Notes: generated by a model not told the origin, from the sequence alone. Positions 8,456 through 17,117 are shown, numbered from the stretch's first letter. The stretch: 33,073 bases of DNA from Gemmatimonadales bacterium (GCA_013694695.1 JACDBX010000074.1:1-33073), one strand, 5' to 3'. Translations and numbers: made by a program.

Positions 8456-9249
8456 TGCACGTCGTCTCGCTCCACCGCTATCCGATCAAGGGATGTCGTG
8501 GCCACGACCTGGCGGTAGCCACCCTTGATGCACTTGGGGTCGTGGGAGATCGCCGCATGCTGCTGATCGACGAAAACGACCGCTTCCTCAGCCAGCGCGA
8601 GGAGCCGCGACTCGCGACACTCGTGCCCGCCCTGAATGGCGATGCACTCGTGGTCCGAACGGAAGGGTCAACGTTCGAGCACGAGGCACCGGCAGAGGCA
8701 GATCGACGCGTCGTCACGATATTCGGCGATCGGGTGTCCGCGGCCGACCAGGGCAACGTTGCGGCGGCATGGTTCACCGGCGTCCTCGGCCGTCCGTGCC
8801 GACTGGTGGCGTTCGACGCCACGTCGCATCGCCTGGTCGATCCGGCATTCTCGCCGCGCGTGGACGCCGAGACCGCGTTCACCGACGGATATCCGGTGCT
8901 GGGAGTGCTGCAGGAATCGCTTGATGATCTCAACGGCCAGCTTGATGCCCCGATCCCGATGGCCCGCTTCCGCCCCAACGTGGTCCTGAGCGGTGCGCTG
9001 GCGTGGAGCGAGGATGCATGGCACTCGCTCGCGATGGGAACGGTGGTGTTCGATGCCGTGAAGCCGTGCGCGCGCTGCGTGGTGTCAAGCACCGACCAGG
9101 TCACGGGAGATCGTCATCCGCACCAGGAGCCGCTCCGAACCCTCACGCGGCTCCGGTTGCAGCGGCCATTCGGCGCGATCTTCGGGCAAAACCTGGTGTC
9201 GCGCAGCACCGGCACGATATCGGTGGGCGACACCGTGAGCTGCGAGTGA
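8455..9249 (+). CDS. MOSC domain protein (YcbX/mARC-like)
   Basis: A 264-aa protein with an N-terminal MOSC_N beta-barrel domain (VVSLHRYPIKGCRG, then DRRMLLIDENDRFLSQRE near 32-50) and a C-terminal MOSC domain. In the latter, FRPNVVLSGALAWSEDAW precedes the conserved KPCARCVV (Cys205 and Cys208). The first cysteine of that motif is the expected molybdenum ligand in YcbX/mARC-type enzymes, which reduce N-hydroxylated compounds. Translation starts at the ATG overlapping the VOC stop (TGATG) and stops in a GTGA overlap with the AlaX gene, so the three genes are probably translationally coupled. Confidence 0.9.
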   Translation: MHVVSLHRYPIKGCRGHDLAVATLDALGVVGDRRMLLIDENDRFLSQREEPRLATLVPALNGDALVVRTEGSTFEHEAPAEADRRVVTIFGDRVSAADQGNVAAAWFTGVLGRPCRLVAFDATSHRLVDPAFSPRVDAETAFTDGYPVLGVLQESLDDLNGQLDAPIPMARFRPNVVLSGALAWSEDAWHSLAMGTVVFDAVKPCARCVVSSTDQVTGDRHPHQEPLRTLTRLRLQRPFGAIFGQNLVSRSTGTISVGDTVSCE

Positions 9250-10421
9250 GCACCGTGGCGACCGAGCGTCTCTACTATCACGATGCGGCGCTGCTCGATT
9301 TCACGGCGACAGCGCTCGAAGTCACCGATTCCTGTCGTGTCGTGCTCGATCGCTCGGCGTTCTACCCGACGTCGGGCGGCCAACCGCACGATACGGGGAC
9401 GATCAACGACATCGCCGTGATTGACGTGATCGACGACGGCGACAGCGTGATCCATGTGCTGGAGGCGCCGCTCGCGTCGGGTCCGGTGCACGGCCTGGTC
9501 AACCGCGACCGGCGCATCGATCACATGCAGCAGCACACCGCGCAGCACCTTCTCTCGGCGCTCGGCGAGGACCTCTTCGGGTGGCGCACGGCAAGCGTGC
9601 ATTTCGGGGCGACTCATTCGACCATCGAGTACGAAACGGCGCATGCGCTGCCAGCGCAGCTCAAGCAGATCGAGGACCGAGCCAACGCGGTGGTCGCCGA
9701 GGCAAGGCCGGTTGTGGTGAATGTTGAGGCGGCGGAATCGGCCGCCGGGTTGCGGAAGGCCAGCGATCGGCGCGGCGAGTTGCGCGTGATCACGATCGAG
9801 GGGATCGACCGGAGTGCATGCGGCGGGACGCATGTGTCGCGCACCTCCGAGATCGGCGCGGTGTACCATGTGGGAGTGGAGCGGATCAGGGGGCACATCA
9901 GGGTGGCGTTCGTGGCTGGGCACCGCACCCTGCAGCGGCTCCAGCAGCGGGACGCGCTGTTGCAGCAGGTGGCCGGTTCCCTCGCCTGCGCAATCGACGA
10001 TGCTGGTATCGTGGCTGCCAATCGCGCAAACGAGCTCGCTCGGCTGACCCGCGAGCACGATCTCGCCGAGGACGCGCTCGCTGCGGCCCGGTTCGAGCTT
10101 CTCAGTGCCGCGACGCCGCCGGGCCGGGACGGTGTGAGGCGGATAGTGTACCGGGTCGATCAGGGAGAACTTGGGCGGGCGCGGCGGATCGCCAAGGTGG
10201 CGGGAAGCGGATCGGGCGTGGTATTCATCGCAATGGCCCCCGCGCCGCCATCGATCGTTGTTGGGGCGAGTGAGGATTCGGGGATGGATGCCGGGTCGGC
10301 GCTCAAGGCAGCGCTCGATGCGGCGGGTGGGCGCGGTGGTGGTTCTCCCCGCTACGCGCAGGGTGCGGCGCCCGATCCCGCCCTGATGCGTGCCGTCGTC
10401 GATCGCCTTGCATCGCCATGA
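9246..10421 (+). CDS. AlaX-like alanyl-tRNA editing protein with C-terminal DHHA1-like part
   Basis: A 391-aa free-standing homologue of the AlaRS editing domain, expected to hydrolyse Ser-tRNA(Ala) (and possibly Gly-tRNA(Ala)). SAFYPTSGGQPHDTG at 37-51 is the editing-domain signature. The zinc ligands are present as HTAQH (H97, H101) and CGGTH (C192, H196). The last 150 or so residues form a coiled segment followed by a DHHA1-like domain, as in the long AlaX-L type. The GTG at 9246 overlaps the MOSC stop as GTGA; a GTG at 9255 is an alternative. Confidence 0.92.
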   Translation: MSTVATERLYYHDAALLDFTATALEVTDSCRVVLDRSAFYPTSGGQPHDTGTINDIAVIDVIDDGDSVIHVLEAPLASGPVHGLVNRDRRIDHMQQHTAQHLLSALGEDLFGWRTASVHFGATHSTIEYETAHALPAQLKQIEDRANAVVAEARPVVVNVEAAESAAGLRKASDRRGELRVITIEGIDRSACGGTHVSRTSEIGAVYHVGVERIRGHIRVAFVAGHRTLQRLQQRDALLQQVAGSLACAIDDAGIVAANRANELARLTREHDLAEDALAAARFELLSAATPPGRDGVRRIVYRVDQGELGRARRIAKVAGSGSGVVFIAMAPAPPSIVVGASEDSGMDAGSALKAALDAAGGRGGGSPRYAQGAAPDPALMRAVVDRLASP

Positions 10422-10496
10422 TGTGACCCGGGTTCGCCGGCCAAGGTTATTCCGGTGCCTTCCCAACCTGCCGTTTCCCTGACACTGGAGCACGCC

Positions 10497-11918
10497 GTGC
10501 GCCGGATTGTCGTCGTCGCCCTGCTCGCGGGATGTGCCGCCGAGCCAGCATCTGCACCCGCGCTGGTCACGCCACCCACGGTGGAGCGCGGCAGCAACCA
10601 GACCGGCACCCCCGGATACCTGCTGGCAGATTCCCTGGAGGTCAGGGTCGTCGATGCCAACGGCGAACCGGTTCGAGGCGTGGCCGTCACCTGGGAAACC
10701 CAGCCCACCAACGGGGTGGTGTCGCCCGGGTCGCCGGTCACGAACGCCGATGGCGTCGCGCGGGCGGCGTGGCGGATGCCATCAGGCGAGGGAACGCATT
10801 GGGCGTCGGCGCGTGTCGGCTCACAACCGGCGGCCCGCTTCGCAGCGCATGTGGCCAGTGCAGAGCTGAACGCCGTGGGTGGGACTGCGGATGCACTCTG
10901 TGGAGTCACCCTCCTTGGCGCGATTCGATGCTGGCGCCCACCGGCCCGCGACTCGATCCCGGTATCGGGCGTTGTTGCCACCACCGATCGCACCGTCACG
11001 CTTGCATTTGCGCGCGACAAATGGTGTGCGGTGTCGGTGACGGGACGGATCACCTGCTTCACGATCGCTGACCTGTACCGAACCGGGGCATTTGCTCCGG
11101 CCCAGGCCTTTGCATCACTCCTCACGTCGTTCGGCCCGCAACTTGTCTCGCTCGCCGCCGCGTCCGATGGCGAGTCGCCGCCGGTGTTCTGCGGCCTCAC
11201 CAGCGGGGGCGAGGCGTGGTGCTGGGGGAACAACGCGCACGGGCAGATGGGAAACGGGACGATCGGTGGCGAGGTCGAGCTGCCCGTCAGCGTGACGATT
11301 CCCGAGACGTTCCGCGAGATCGACGTGTCGGAGCAGTCGGCGTGCGGGATCACCCTTTCGGGTGCGCCATGGTGCTGGGGAAGCAACGCCACCGCGCTGA
11401 TCGGCCCGCAGGGCGGCCTCACCGGTTCGTTGGTCCCGCGCGCCGTGGTGACGCCGGACCGCTACTTCACGATGGCGCTCACCTCGCGCGGCACGGCGTG
11501 CGGCATTCGCGGGACAGGGCAGGCGGCCTGCTGGGGCCGGGCAACGCGCGACGCCCTGGGCCGCCCGGGAGTGACCGCTGACGATCCGGTGCCGAGGGCG
11601 ATCACTTCCGACAACGTGCTGGTGTCGATTGCGCGCAATGGCGCGGGCTTCAGCGCGGTCAGCATCGATCGCGAGCTCGTTATCTGGGGACCGGTGCCGA
11701 ATGGCACCTCGGTCGAGGGGGCGGGCTACACCACAGCCACGCGGATCCTGTTCGACGAGCGATTCATCGGCATGCTTCGCGGCGGAACCAACGGCTACAG
11801 TTGCATGCGATCGCTCTTCGGTGGTGCGCGCTGCGTTGATATCTATGTGCTCGGCCCCGCGGCGCTGCGCGAGACGGCATCGATTGCCCGCCCGGCGCAG
11901 TTCGGTGTGCCCCGCTGA
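10497..11918 (+). CDS. Ig-like + RCC1-type seven-bladed propeller lipoprotein
   Basis: A 473-aa predicted surface lipoprotein: LLAGC lipobox with Cys13, then an Ig-like Big_1 domain (residues about 35-125, with VRVVDANGEPVRGVAVTWETQP and NADGVARAAWRMP). The remainder is an RCC1-like propeller. Seven repeats can be read, each with the pattern C-G-x7-x-C-W-G, for example CGLTSGGEAWCWG and CGITLSGAPWCWG. Cysteines are exactly ten residues apart in six repeats, suggesting one disulfide per blade; blade six has Ser and Ile instead. The GTG at 10497 has GGAG six bases upstream, whereas the longer ORF start at 10455 would put non-signal residues before the signal peptide. RCC1 proteins here are likely binding scaffolds; the ligand is unknown. 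Confidence 0.85.
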   Translation: MRRIVVVALLAGCAAEPASAPALVTPPTVERGSNQTGTPGYLLADSLEVRVVDANGEPVRGVAVTWETQPTNGVVSPGSPVTNADGVARAAWRMPSGEGTHWASARVGSQPAARFAAHVASAELNAVGGTADALCGVTLLGAIRCWRPPARDSIPVSGVVATTDRTVTLAFARDKWCAVSVTGRITCFTIADLYRTGAFAPAQAFASLLTSFGPQLVSLAAASDGESPPVFCGLTSGGEAWCWGNNAHGQMGNGTIGGEVELPVSVTIPETFREIDVSEQSACGITLSGAPWCWGSNATALIGPQGGLTGSLVPRAVVTPDRYFTMALTSRGTACGIRGTGQAACWGRATRDALGRPGVTADDPVPRAITSDNVLVSIARNGAGFSAVSIDRELVIWGPVPNGTSVEGAGYTTATRILFDERFIGMLRGGTNGYSCMRSLFGGARCVDIYVLGPAALRETASIARPAQFGVPR

Positions 11919-11932
11919 CCTGCGACGAGGGT

Positions 11933-11938
11933 TAATTT
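11933..11938 (+). promoter_or_regulatory. Candidate -10 box (TAATTT) before the DUF481 gene
   Basis: GGTTAATTT stands out as an AT island in GC-rich sequence, 48 bases before the ATG at 11987. No good -35 hexamer is seen at normal spacing, so this is weak. Confidence 0.25.
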
Positions 11939-11986
11939 CCCCCGAGGTCGGCGGGCGTCGGCCATTCGCTTCAACGCGGAGACTGG

Positions 11987-12709
11987 ATGTTGCTGGTGCT
12001 TGCCTCGCTGCTTTTCCTGAACCCCCCTGCCGACACGATCACGACCAAACCCGATAATTCGGTGCGATTCACCGGTGATGCGGGCTATGTCGCGACGTCG
12101 GGCAACTCGTCCGTCCAGACGCTGAACGTCGGCTACAAGGTCGCCGCCAAGGTCGGTAGCTGGGCGTTCAACCAGCAGTTCGCCGTGGTGCATGGCAAGA
12201 ACAGGGGTGCCACGGTCACGGCGCTCTGGCGCGGCTCGATCCGCGCCGACTACAGCCTGAGCGCGACCACCACCACGTACGGCCTGCTCAACTATGAGCG
12301 GAACATCTTTGCCGGCCTCGACTCGCGGGTCAGCACGGTGGCGGGAGTGTCGGCGGTGGTCGCCGAGGATGAACGGAACAGGTTGGCACTGGAGGCGGGG
12401 GTGTCGCTCACCGCCCAGCGCGGCATCGCGCCGCGCGGCCGCGATCTCGACTTCCTCGGTGGGCGCGCCGCGACATCGTACCTGCATCGGTTGGGACCCA
12501 AGGCATCGTTCACCCAGCTTGTCGAGTTGCTGCCCAACTTTCGCGAGAGCGAGGACCTGCGCGTGAACAGCGAAAGCACGCTCCTGGCGCCGATCACCCG
12601 ACAGATCGGGCTCAAGCTCTCCTTCGTCATTCGGTACGACGGCCTTCCGGAAATGGGATTCATGACGACCGACCGACTCTTTACCTCCGGCGTGCAGGTC
12701 ACGCTGTGA
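11987..12709 (+). CDS. DUF481 outer-membrane beta-barrel protein
   Basis: A 240-aa protein with a short N-terminal hydrophobic signal (MLLVLASLLFLN) followed by alternating amphipathic beta strands. It matches the DUF481/YdiY type: VRFTGDAGYVATSGNSSVQTLNVGYKVAAK is the typical opening of a salt-induced-like outer-membrane barrel. Later strands include YGLLNYERNIFAGLDSR and GLKLSFVIRYDG, and it ends in an aliphatic residue (VQVTL) rather than the usual Phe. GGAG precedes the ATG by about eight bases. Its stop overlaps the next gene as GTGA, so the barrel and the following propeller lipoprotein are probably made together. Family function is poorly known. Confidence 0.82.
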   Translation: MLLVLASLLFLNPPADTITTKPDNSVRFTGDAGYVATSGNSSVQTLNVGYKVAAKVGSWAFNQQFAVVHGKNRGATVTALWRGSIRADYSLSATTTTYGLLNYERNIFAGLDSRVSTVAGVSAVVAEDERNRLALEAGVSLTAQRGIAPRGRDLDFLGGRAATSYLHRLGPKASFTQLVELLPNFRESEDLRVNSESTLLAPITRQIGLKLSFVIRYDGLPEMGFMTTDRLFTSGVQVTL

Positions 12710-13923
12710 GCAGACGGAGACGTGGTGCCGCGGCCATGGCGCTGTTCGCTGCTGTCGCGTGCGGCGACGATGCTGGTCGGTCGGGCCGCACCACGGTGGA
12801 TTCCGCCGGCGTCAGGGTCGTGACCTCGACCATCCCGGTCTGGGGCGACAGCGCGGCGTGGACGATCGACTCGGTGCCACTCCTGGCGATCGGCGATCCC
12901 ACCCGTCCCGCGGCCGCCCTCCTGATCGATATCGTGGGCGTGCGCCTGCTCGACGACGGCCGATTCGCCCTGTTGAGCAACGAGGAGAAGGCGATTCTCT
13001 ACTTCGACTCGAGCGGCCTCCCGGTGGGGCGCGCAGGCGGACGCGGCAACGGAACCGGCGAGTTCCATCAGGTCACCCTGATCGGCACGGTATCCGACTC
13101 GATCCTGGTGTGGGACCACGAACTCGATCGCGGTACGATGTTCAGCCCCGGTGGTCGACCGGTGCGCACCTTTTCGCTCACCGGGGATTCCGGGTCGCGT
13201 TACGGCTACGCGCCGGCCGCTCGCTTCGACAACGGCGATCTCCTCGTTGCCGCACGGGTCGGTGCCACCCTCGGCGAACGCACGGGCAGCAGGCGTGACC
13301 CCGTGCCGCTCCGACGCGCAACTGCGAGCGGCCTGGTGGGCGAGCAGGTCATCGTGGTGCCGGGCAACGAGCTGCTGGTGGTTTCGACCACCCAGCACGT
13401 CTCGGCGATGGAGCGACCGTTCGGCCGACGCACCCTGATCGGGACCAACCGCGACGAGGTGAGGGTCACGACCGGCGAACGTGACGAGGTGATGGTGGTG
13501 CGGCCCAACGGCCAAAAGGGCCAGGTGTGGCGAATCGATCGTCCCGGCCGCGCCGTCGACTCGTCGGACCGGGCCATCCAGACCGCGCGATACCAGGCGC
13601 AAGCGGCGCAATTGCCAGCGACATTTGCGAGCGCGATGCTGGCTGCCATCGCGGAGGCCGGTGTCCCATCGGAGCTGCCCCCGTTCGATCAGCTCCTGGT
13701 CGATGCCACCGGTGCCACATGGCTGCGCGAGAATGTGGGACCGGTCCGCCGTGATATCGGCCCGCAGCATTGGACCATATTCGACCGGAAGGGGCGATGG
13801 CTGGGGCAGGTGAGCACGCCCGCCGGGCTTGTGGTGCATCAGGTCACGCGGGACCGGATCGTGGGCATCTGGACGGACCTTGACGGTGTACAGCAGGTCC
13901 ACGTCCACGCGTTGCGCCGCTGA
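12706..13923 (+). CDS. 6-bladed beta-propeller lipoprotein
   Basis: A 405-aa predicted lipoprotein: positively charged start (SRRRRG), short hydrophobic stretch and a lipobox-like AVAC. The body is a NHL/6-bladed-propeller type sequence with blades such as DIVGVRLLDDGRFALLSNEEKAILYFDSSG, GRAGGRGNGTGEFHQVTLIGTVSDSILVWDHEL and RGTMFSPGGRPVRTF. The closing strands read HWTIFDRKGRWLGQVSTP and VVHQVTRDRIVGIWTDLDGVQQVHVHAL. This architecture (signal, G-x-G-x-GEF turn, closing D-x-x-G-V-x-x-V) is familiar among secreted 6-bladed propeller proteins of Gemmatimonadota and Bacteroidetes, where function is not known. The GTG at 12706 overlaps the DUF481 stop. Confidence 0.75.
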   Translation: MSRRRRGAAAMALFAAVACGDDAGRSGRTTVDSAGVRVVTSTIPVWGDSAAWTIDSVPLLAIGDPTRPAAALLIDIVGVRLLDDGRFALLSNEEKAILYFDSSGLPVGRAGGRGNGTGEFHQVTLIGTVSDSILVWDHELDRGTMFSPGGRPVRTFSLTGDSGSRYGYAPAARFDNGDLLVAARVGATLGERTGSRRDPVPLRRATASGLVGEQVIVVPGNELLVVSTTQHVSAMERPFGRRTLIGTNRDEVRVTTGERDEVMVVRPNGQKGQVWRIDRPGRAVDSSDRAIQTARYQAQAAQLPATFASAMLAAIAEAGVPSELPPFDQLLVDATGATWLRENVGPVRRDIGPQHWTIFDRKGRWLGQVSTPAGLVVHQVTRDRIVGIWTDLDGVQQVHVHALRR

Positions 13924-14091
13924 CGCTTGCGTCCCAACAGCTTCAGTCGTACGCTCAGCTGGTCTCGCGATCTTCTGAACCGGGCCTCTCACGATGCCTT
14001 CCCGTGGGTCGCCTGCGCATCCTTGCCCGCTCGACGCCCCGGAGCACGTTGTTTGAAGGTCGCCACCATGAACACGTTCGAGGAGTGGATG

Positions 14092-14625
14092 ATGGCCGAT
14101 GACCTCCGATACCCCACCGGGCGGTTTGTACCGCCGTCAAGCTGGACCGACGCGGCCACGGCGGAATCGCGCGCTGCAATCGCTGCGCTCCCTGCGGCGC
14201 TCCGGCGCGCGGTGGACGGACTCGACGACCGCCAGCTCGACACGCCCTACCGCGACGACGGCTGGACGGTGCGCCAGGTGGTGCACCACGTGCTCGACAG
14301 CCATGTCAATGCCTACTGCCGCTTCAAGCTGGCGATGACCGAAGATGAGCCCACGATCAAGCCGTACCAGGAGGCGCGCTGGGCCGAGCTGCCGGACGGG
14401 CGCACCGGGTCGGTGGAACCATCACTCGACGCACTGGAGGGGCTGCACGTGCGGTGGTGCCGATTCCTCGATGGGATGTCGACCAGCGACTGGGATCGCG
14501 GCTTCCATCACCCCGAGCACGGCGAGTTGATCCCGCTCGGTCGCACCATCGCGATGTATGCGTGGCACGGCCGGCACCATGTTGGTCACATCACCGCACT
14601 GCGCGATCGGGAGGGCTGGAAATGA
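14092..14625 (+). CDS. YfiT/DinB-family putative thiol S-transferase
   Basis: A 177-aa four-helix-bundle DinB superfamily protein very like Bacillus YfiT, a metal-dependent enzyme of the bacillithiol S-transferase group. LRYPTGRF at the start, LDTPYRDDGWTVRQVVHHVLDSHVNAYCRFK (49-79) and the C-terminal MYAWHGRHHVGHITALRDREGW align closely with YfiT. The three histidine metal ligands fall at about H66, H159 and H163. The ATG at 14092 is chosen because AGGAG lies six bases upstream and homology starts there; 14068 or 14089 are possible. About 168 bp of gene-free sequence precedes it. The stop overlaps the next gene as ATGA. Bacillithiol use by this organism is not shown by the window. Confidence 0.88.
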   Translation: MADDLRYPTGRFVPPSSWTDAATAESRAAIAALPAALRRAVDGLDDRQLDTPYRDDGWTVRQVVHHVLDSHVNAYCRFKLAMTEDEPTIKPYQEARWAELPDGRTGSVEPSLDALEGLHVRWCRFLDGMSTSDWDRGFHHPEHGELIPLGRTIAMYAWHGRHHVGHITALRDREGWK

Positions 14626-15116
14626 TGCGATTTGCTCTTGCTGCTGGGCTGCTCTCCGCGTGCGCCTCGCCCCCGAACGGCCGGGCACCCGATGCCGCCA
14701 CATCGCCGTCCGCGACAATCGACACGAACCGTGTGCAGGTGTTGGCGGCGTTCCAGCAATCAGGATGGGAACAGGCCACTACCCTCGTCATCGATGACCA
14801 ACCTGCGCTTGTCTCCGCGTGGAATGTCGCGCATGCAGGGATGTCGGATGTCCCGCCGGTGCCGACGGTGGATCTCACCCGTGATCGGGCCGTGGTCGTG
14901 GCCGTCGGGATGCGCAGCAGCGGTGGATATGTGCTGGAGCTGGGGGAGCATCGGGTCTCGGAGGACACGCTGGTGATCGGCGTCGTGCTGCAGCGGCCCG
15001 GTGCCAACTGCGCCACCACGGCCCAACTCACCGCGCCGGCGATCTTCCTGGCTGTCCCCCGCACCGCGGTCACGCCAAGGGTCGCGATGTCGGAACGCGA
15101 TGGCCCATCCTGCTGA
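14622..15116 (+). CDS. Lipoprotein with PrcB_C-like domain
   Basis: A 164-aa predicted lipoprotein: short signal MRFALAAGLLSAC with a lipobox ending at the cysteine. A Pro/Ala/Thr-rich linker follows, then a domain in which RDRAVVVAVGMRSSGGYVLEL, VIGVVLQRPGANCATTAQLTAPAIFLAVPR resembles the PrcB C-terminal fold. PrcB was first named in the Treponema dentilisin protease complex and is now seen as a stand-alone envelope domain. No protease partner is adjacent. The start overlaps the YfiT stop as ATGA. Assignment is by pattern only. Confidence 0.65.
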   Translation: MMRFALAAGLLSACASPPNGRAPDAATSPSATIDTNRVQVLAAFQQSGWEQATTLVIDDQPALVSAWNVAHAGMSDVPPVPTVDLTRDRAVVVAVGMRSSGGYVLELGEHRVSEDTLVIGVVLQRPGANCATTAQLTAPAIFLAVPRTAVTPRVAMSERDGPSC

Positions 15117-15143
15117 ACCCGATTTCAATCTTCGGAGGCCTGC

Positions 15144-15503
15144 TTGGAACGACGCATAACGAGCATCGGTGGCATCGTCCTGTATGCCGATCACGCAGAC
15201 GTGCTGGCGCACTGGTACGAGAAACATCTCGGGCTCTACTTCCAGCGCGAGCCCGGGTCTCATGAGTGGTGGTGCGAGTTTCCCGGTCGCATGTCATTCG
15301 CGATTCACCAGACCAAGCACCCTGTGGGCCATGAACGGCGCCTGATCGAGATCACGTGGTGCGTCGAGGACCTCGACGACGTCCTGGAGCGCCTCTGCGA
15401 ACTGGGTGTGTCGCCTCGTGAGCGCCAGGAAACGGTCGATGGTGACTACGCGTGGTTCGACGATCCCGAGGGGAACCGCGTGGAACTCTGGCAGCGCTCC
15501 TGA
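15144..15503 (+). CDS. VOC family protein
   Basis: A 119-aa single VOC (glyoxalase-fold) protein. The two half-modules read GGIVLYADHADVLAHWYEKHLGLYFQ and WCVEDLDDVLERLCELGV, closing with DYAWFDDPEGNRVELWQ. His/Glu positions typical of the metal site can be seen in the first strand region (Y-A-D-H) and at the terminal VELW glutamate. The start is a TTG at 15144 with GGAGG five bases upstream and no nearby ATG giving the full fold. It converges on the 5'-nucleotidase gene with only 15 bp between them. Substrate unknown. Confidence 0.85.
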   Translation: MERRITSIGGIVLYADHADVLAHWYEKHLGLYFQREPGSHEWWCEFPGRMSFAIHQTKHPVGHERRLIEITWCVEDLDDVLERLCELGVSPRERQETVDGDYAWFDDPEGNRVELWQRS

Positions 15504-15518
15504 GCGAAATTCCCCGGT

Positions 15519-16991
15519 TCAGCGCGAACGGAGCATCTCGATCACCGCGACACGGATGTCGCGGTGAGGCTGCACCGGGCCGAGATCGGGATTTCCGGGC
15601 TTGAGCCAGTCCAGGCCGGTCTCGCGCCCGGTCAGCAGGAAGTCAGTGGTCGCCACTCGGTAGGTTCGCGCGCGGTCGATCGGTACGCCGCCCACCAGCC
15701 ATCTCGTGCCTTCGCGCGCCGCGCCCGCTGCGTGCAGGTAGCCCCCACTCCCACGGTTGGCCTCGCCCTGCGTGAGCACCCGATCAAGCAGCGAACCGGT
15801 CATCGTCGTCTCCACCACATTGCCGCCGAAGGGCAGGATGCGGATCACGTCGTACTGCGTGACGACGCCGGCCGGGATCACGTCATCGATCCGGATCGAT
15901 CCACCATTCATCACGCCCACGTCGGCACCCGGCACCTCGCGACGCAGCGCCTCGGCGATGAGTGCGGTGAGCGGCCCGGGGCGAGTCCTTACAACCGCTT
16001 CACGGCCGTCAAGCGGCTCGTCGATCGTCGCCACCGCCGCACCGGGTTCCAGGCCTTCCGCCCGGTATGCCGCATCGCTGCGCGCCACCCATTCGGCGAC
16101 CTCTCGTCCCACGTCAGGCGATTCCGCAATCGCGCTGTCGAGCACGCGCAGGTTCGATTGCACCAGTGGCGCCGCTCCCCCGCTCGGCCACGTCAGGGTG
16201 ACGACCGCAACGGTCCGCACGTTGGCGTCGGCCTTGATGATCGGCGTGAATCGCGGACCCCGCCGCACCACATGATTTTCATGCTCGTGCCCGCCGAGAA
16301 TGACGGTGATCGCCGGCAGCGCTTCGGCGAGGAGCTGATCCTGTGCGAGCGTCAGGTGGGTGAGGGCGACGATCGCATCGACGCTATCGCCGAACTCGGC
16401 GATCTCCCGCCGCGCCGCGACCATCGGGTCCTCGAAACGGACCCACGCAGGGCGATTGCTGTTGATCGTGAGGCCGATCATCCCGATGCGCAGTTCGCCG
16501 CGGCGAGTGGGCACGCGCATGATCCCGTTGCGGACAGTGCCGTGAAAGCGGTTGCCGGCAGAATCGGTGACATTGCTTGCCACGATCCGAAACCGTGACT
16601 CCGAAAGCCGCTGGCGGAACTCCGACTCGCGCAAGTCGAACTCATGGTTGCCGAGCACCGCCCAGTCGACGCCCACAGCGTTGAGCGTGGCCACCATCTG
16701 CCGCCCTGCGAGGCGCTGGCCATCGACCACCGCGAGTCCCATCGCGGAGGGCGAGAGATAGTCGCCGCCCAAGGTGGTGATCACTGTCGAGGATGAGGCA
16801 ACGAGCTCTCGCCGGATCGTCGCGAAACGCGCCAGTCCACCGCTCGCCCCGCCAGCCACGGGGGTGATCTCATAGATGTCGTTGAAGTGCAGGAACGTGA
16901 CGGTGGGCCCGGATTCGGGGCTTCGCGGGCTGGTGGCGAGTCCCGACGCACAACCGGTGAGGGCCAGCAAAAGCAGGAAATATCGGGACAT
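15519..16991 (-). CDS. 5'-nucleotidase/UshA-like metallophosphatase lipoprotein
   Basis: A 490-aa exported two-domain 5'-nucleotidase. The N-terminus is a lipoprotein signal (FLLLLALTGC, Cys14). The calcineurin-like metallophosphatase domain carries HFNDIYEI, TTLGGDYLSPS, VLGNHEFD, ALTHLTLAQD and ILGGHEHENH, the dinuclear metal ligands. The C-terminal substrate-binding domain shows RPGPLTALIAEALRRE, GVMNGGSIRID and ILPFGGNVVETTMTG. It would hydrolyse nucleoside 5'-phosphates or related phosphate esters outside the inner membrane. The ATG at 16991 is preferred over the 581-aa ORF because it starts the signal peptide. It is divergent from the coiled-coil lipoprotein gene. Confidence 0.93.
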   Translation of the reverse strand: MSRYFLLLLALTGCASGLATSPRSPESGPTVTFLHFNDIYEITPVAGGASGGLARFATIRRELVASSSTVITTLGGDYLSPSAMGLAVVDGQRLAGRQMVATLNAVGVDWAVLGNHEFDLRESEFRQRLSESRFRIVASNVTDSAGNRFHGTVRNGIMRVPTRRGELRIGMIGLTINSNRPAWVRFEDPMVAARREIAEFGDSVDAIVALTHLTLAQDQLLAEALPAITVILGGHEHENHVVRRGPRFTPIIKADANVRTVAVVTLTWPSGGAAPLVQSNLRVLDSAIAESPDVGREVAEWVARSDAAYRAEGLEPGAAVATIDEPLDGREAVVRTRPGPLTALIAEALRREVPGADVGVMNGGSIRIDDVIPAGVVTQYDVIRILPFGGNVVETTMTGSLLDRVLTQGEANRGSGGYLHAAGAAREGTRWLVGGVPIDRARTYRVATTDFLLTGRETGLDWLKPGNPDLGPVQPHRDIRVAVIEMLRSR

Positions 16992-17117
16992 TGGCGGGCC
17001 TCGGTGAATGACCGTCGGAAATCTGTACACCACAGGGGGTGGCATGCCAGCGCCTCTTTGTGCATCGTACCCAGGACGGGACGTCCCAGACGTCATCAAC
17101 CTTATCAGGAAAAAGGC

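Noticed and set aside
9114-10493. 459-aa minus-strand ORF
   Set aside because: Antisense to AlaX, whose zinc motifs are intact; no domain visible.
12706-13923. TolB-type component of the Tol-Pal system
   Set aside because: Propeller repeats are of the 6-bladed/NHL kind and no Tol-Pal genes lie nearby.
12292-13992. 566-aa minus-strand ORF
   Set aside because: Antisense to the DUF481 and propeller genes; low-complexity composition typical of high-GC shadow frames.
17040-17087. TGGCATGCCA and GGGACGTCCC palindromes between the nucleotidase and coiled-coil genes
   Set aside because: Short 10-bp palindromes of this composition arise easily by chance in GC-rich DNA; nothing else supports an operator.
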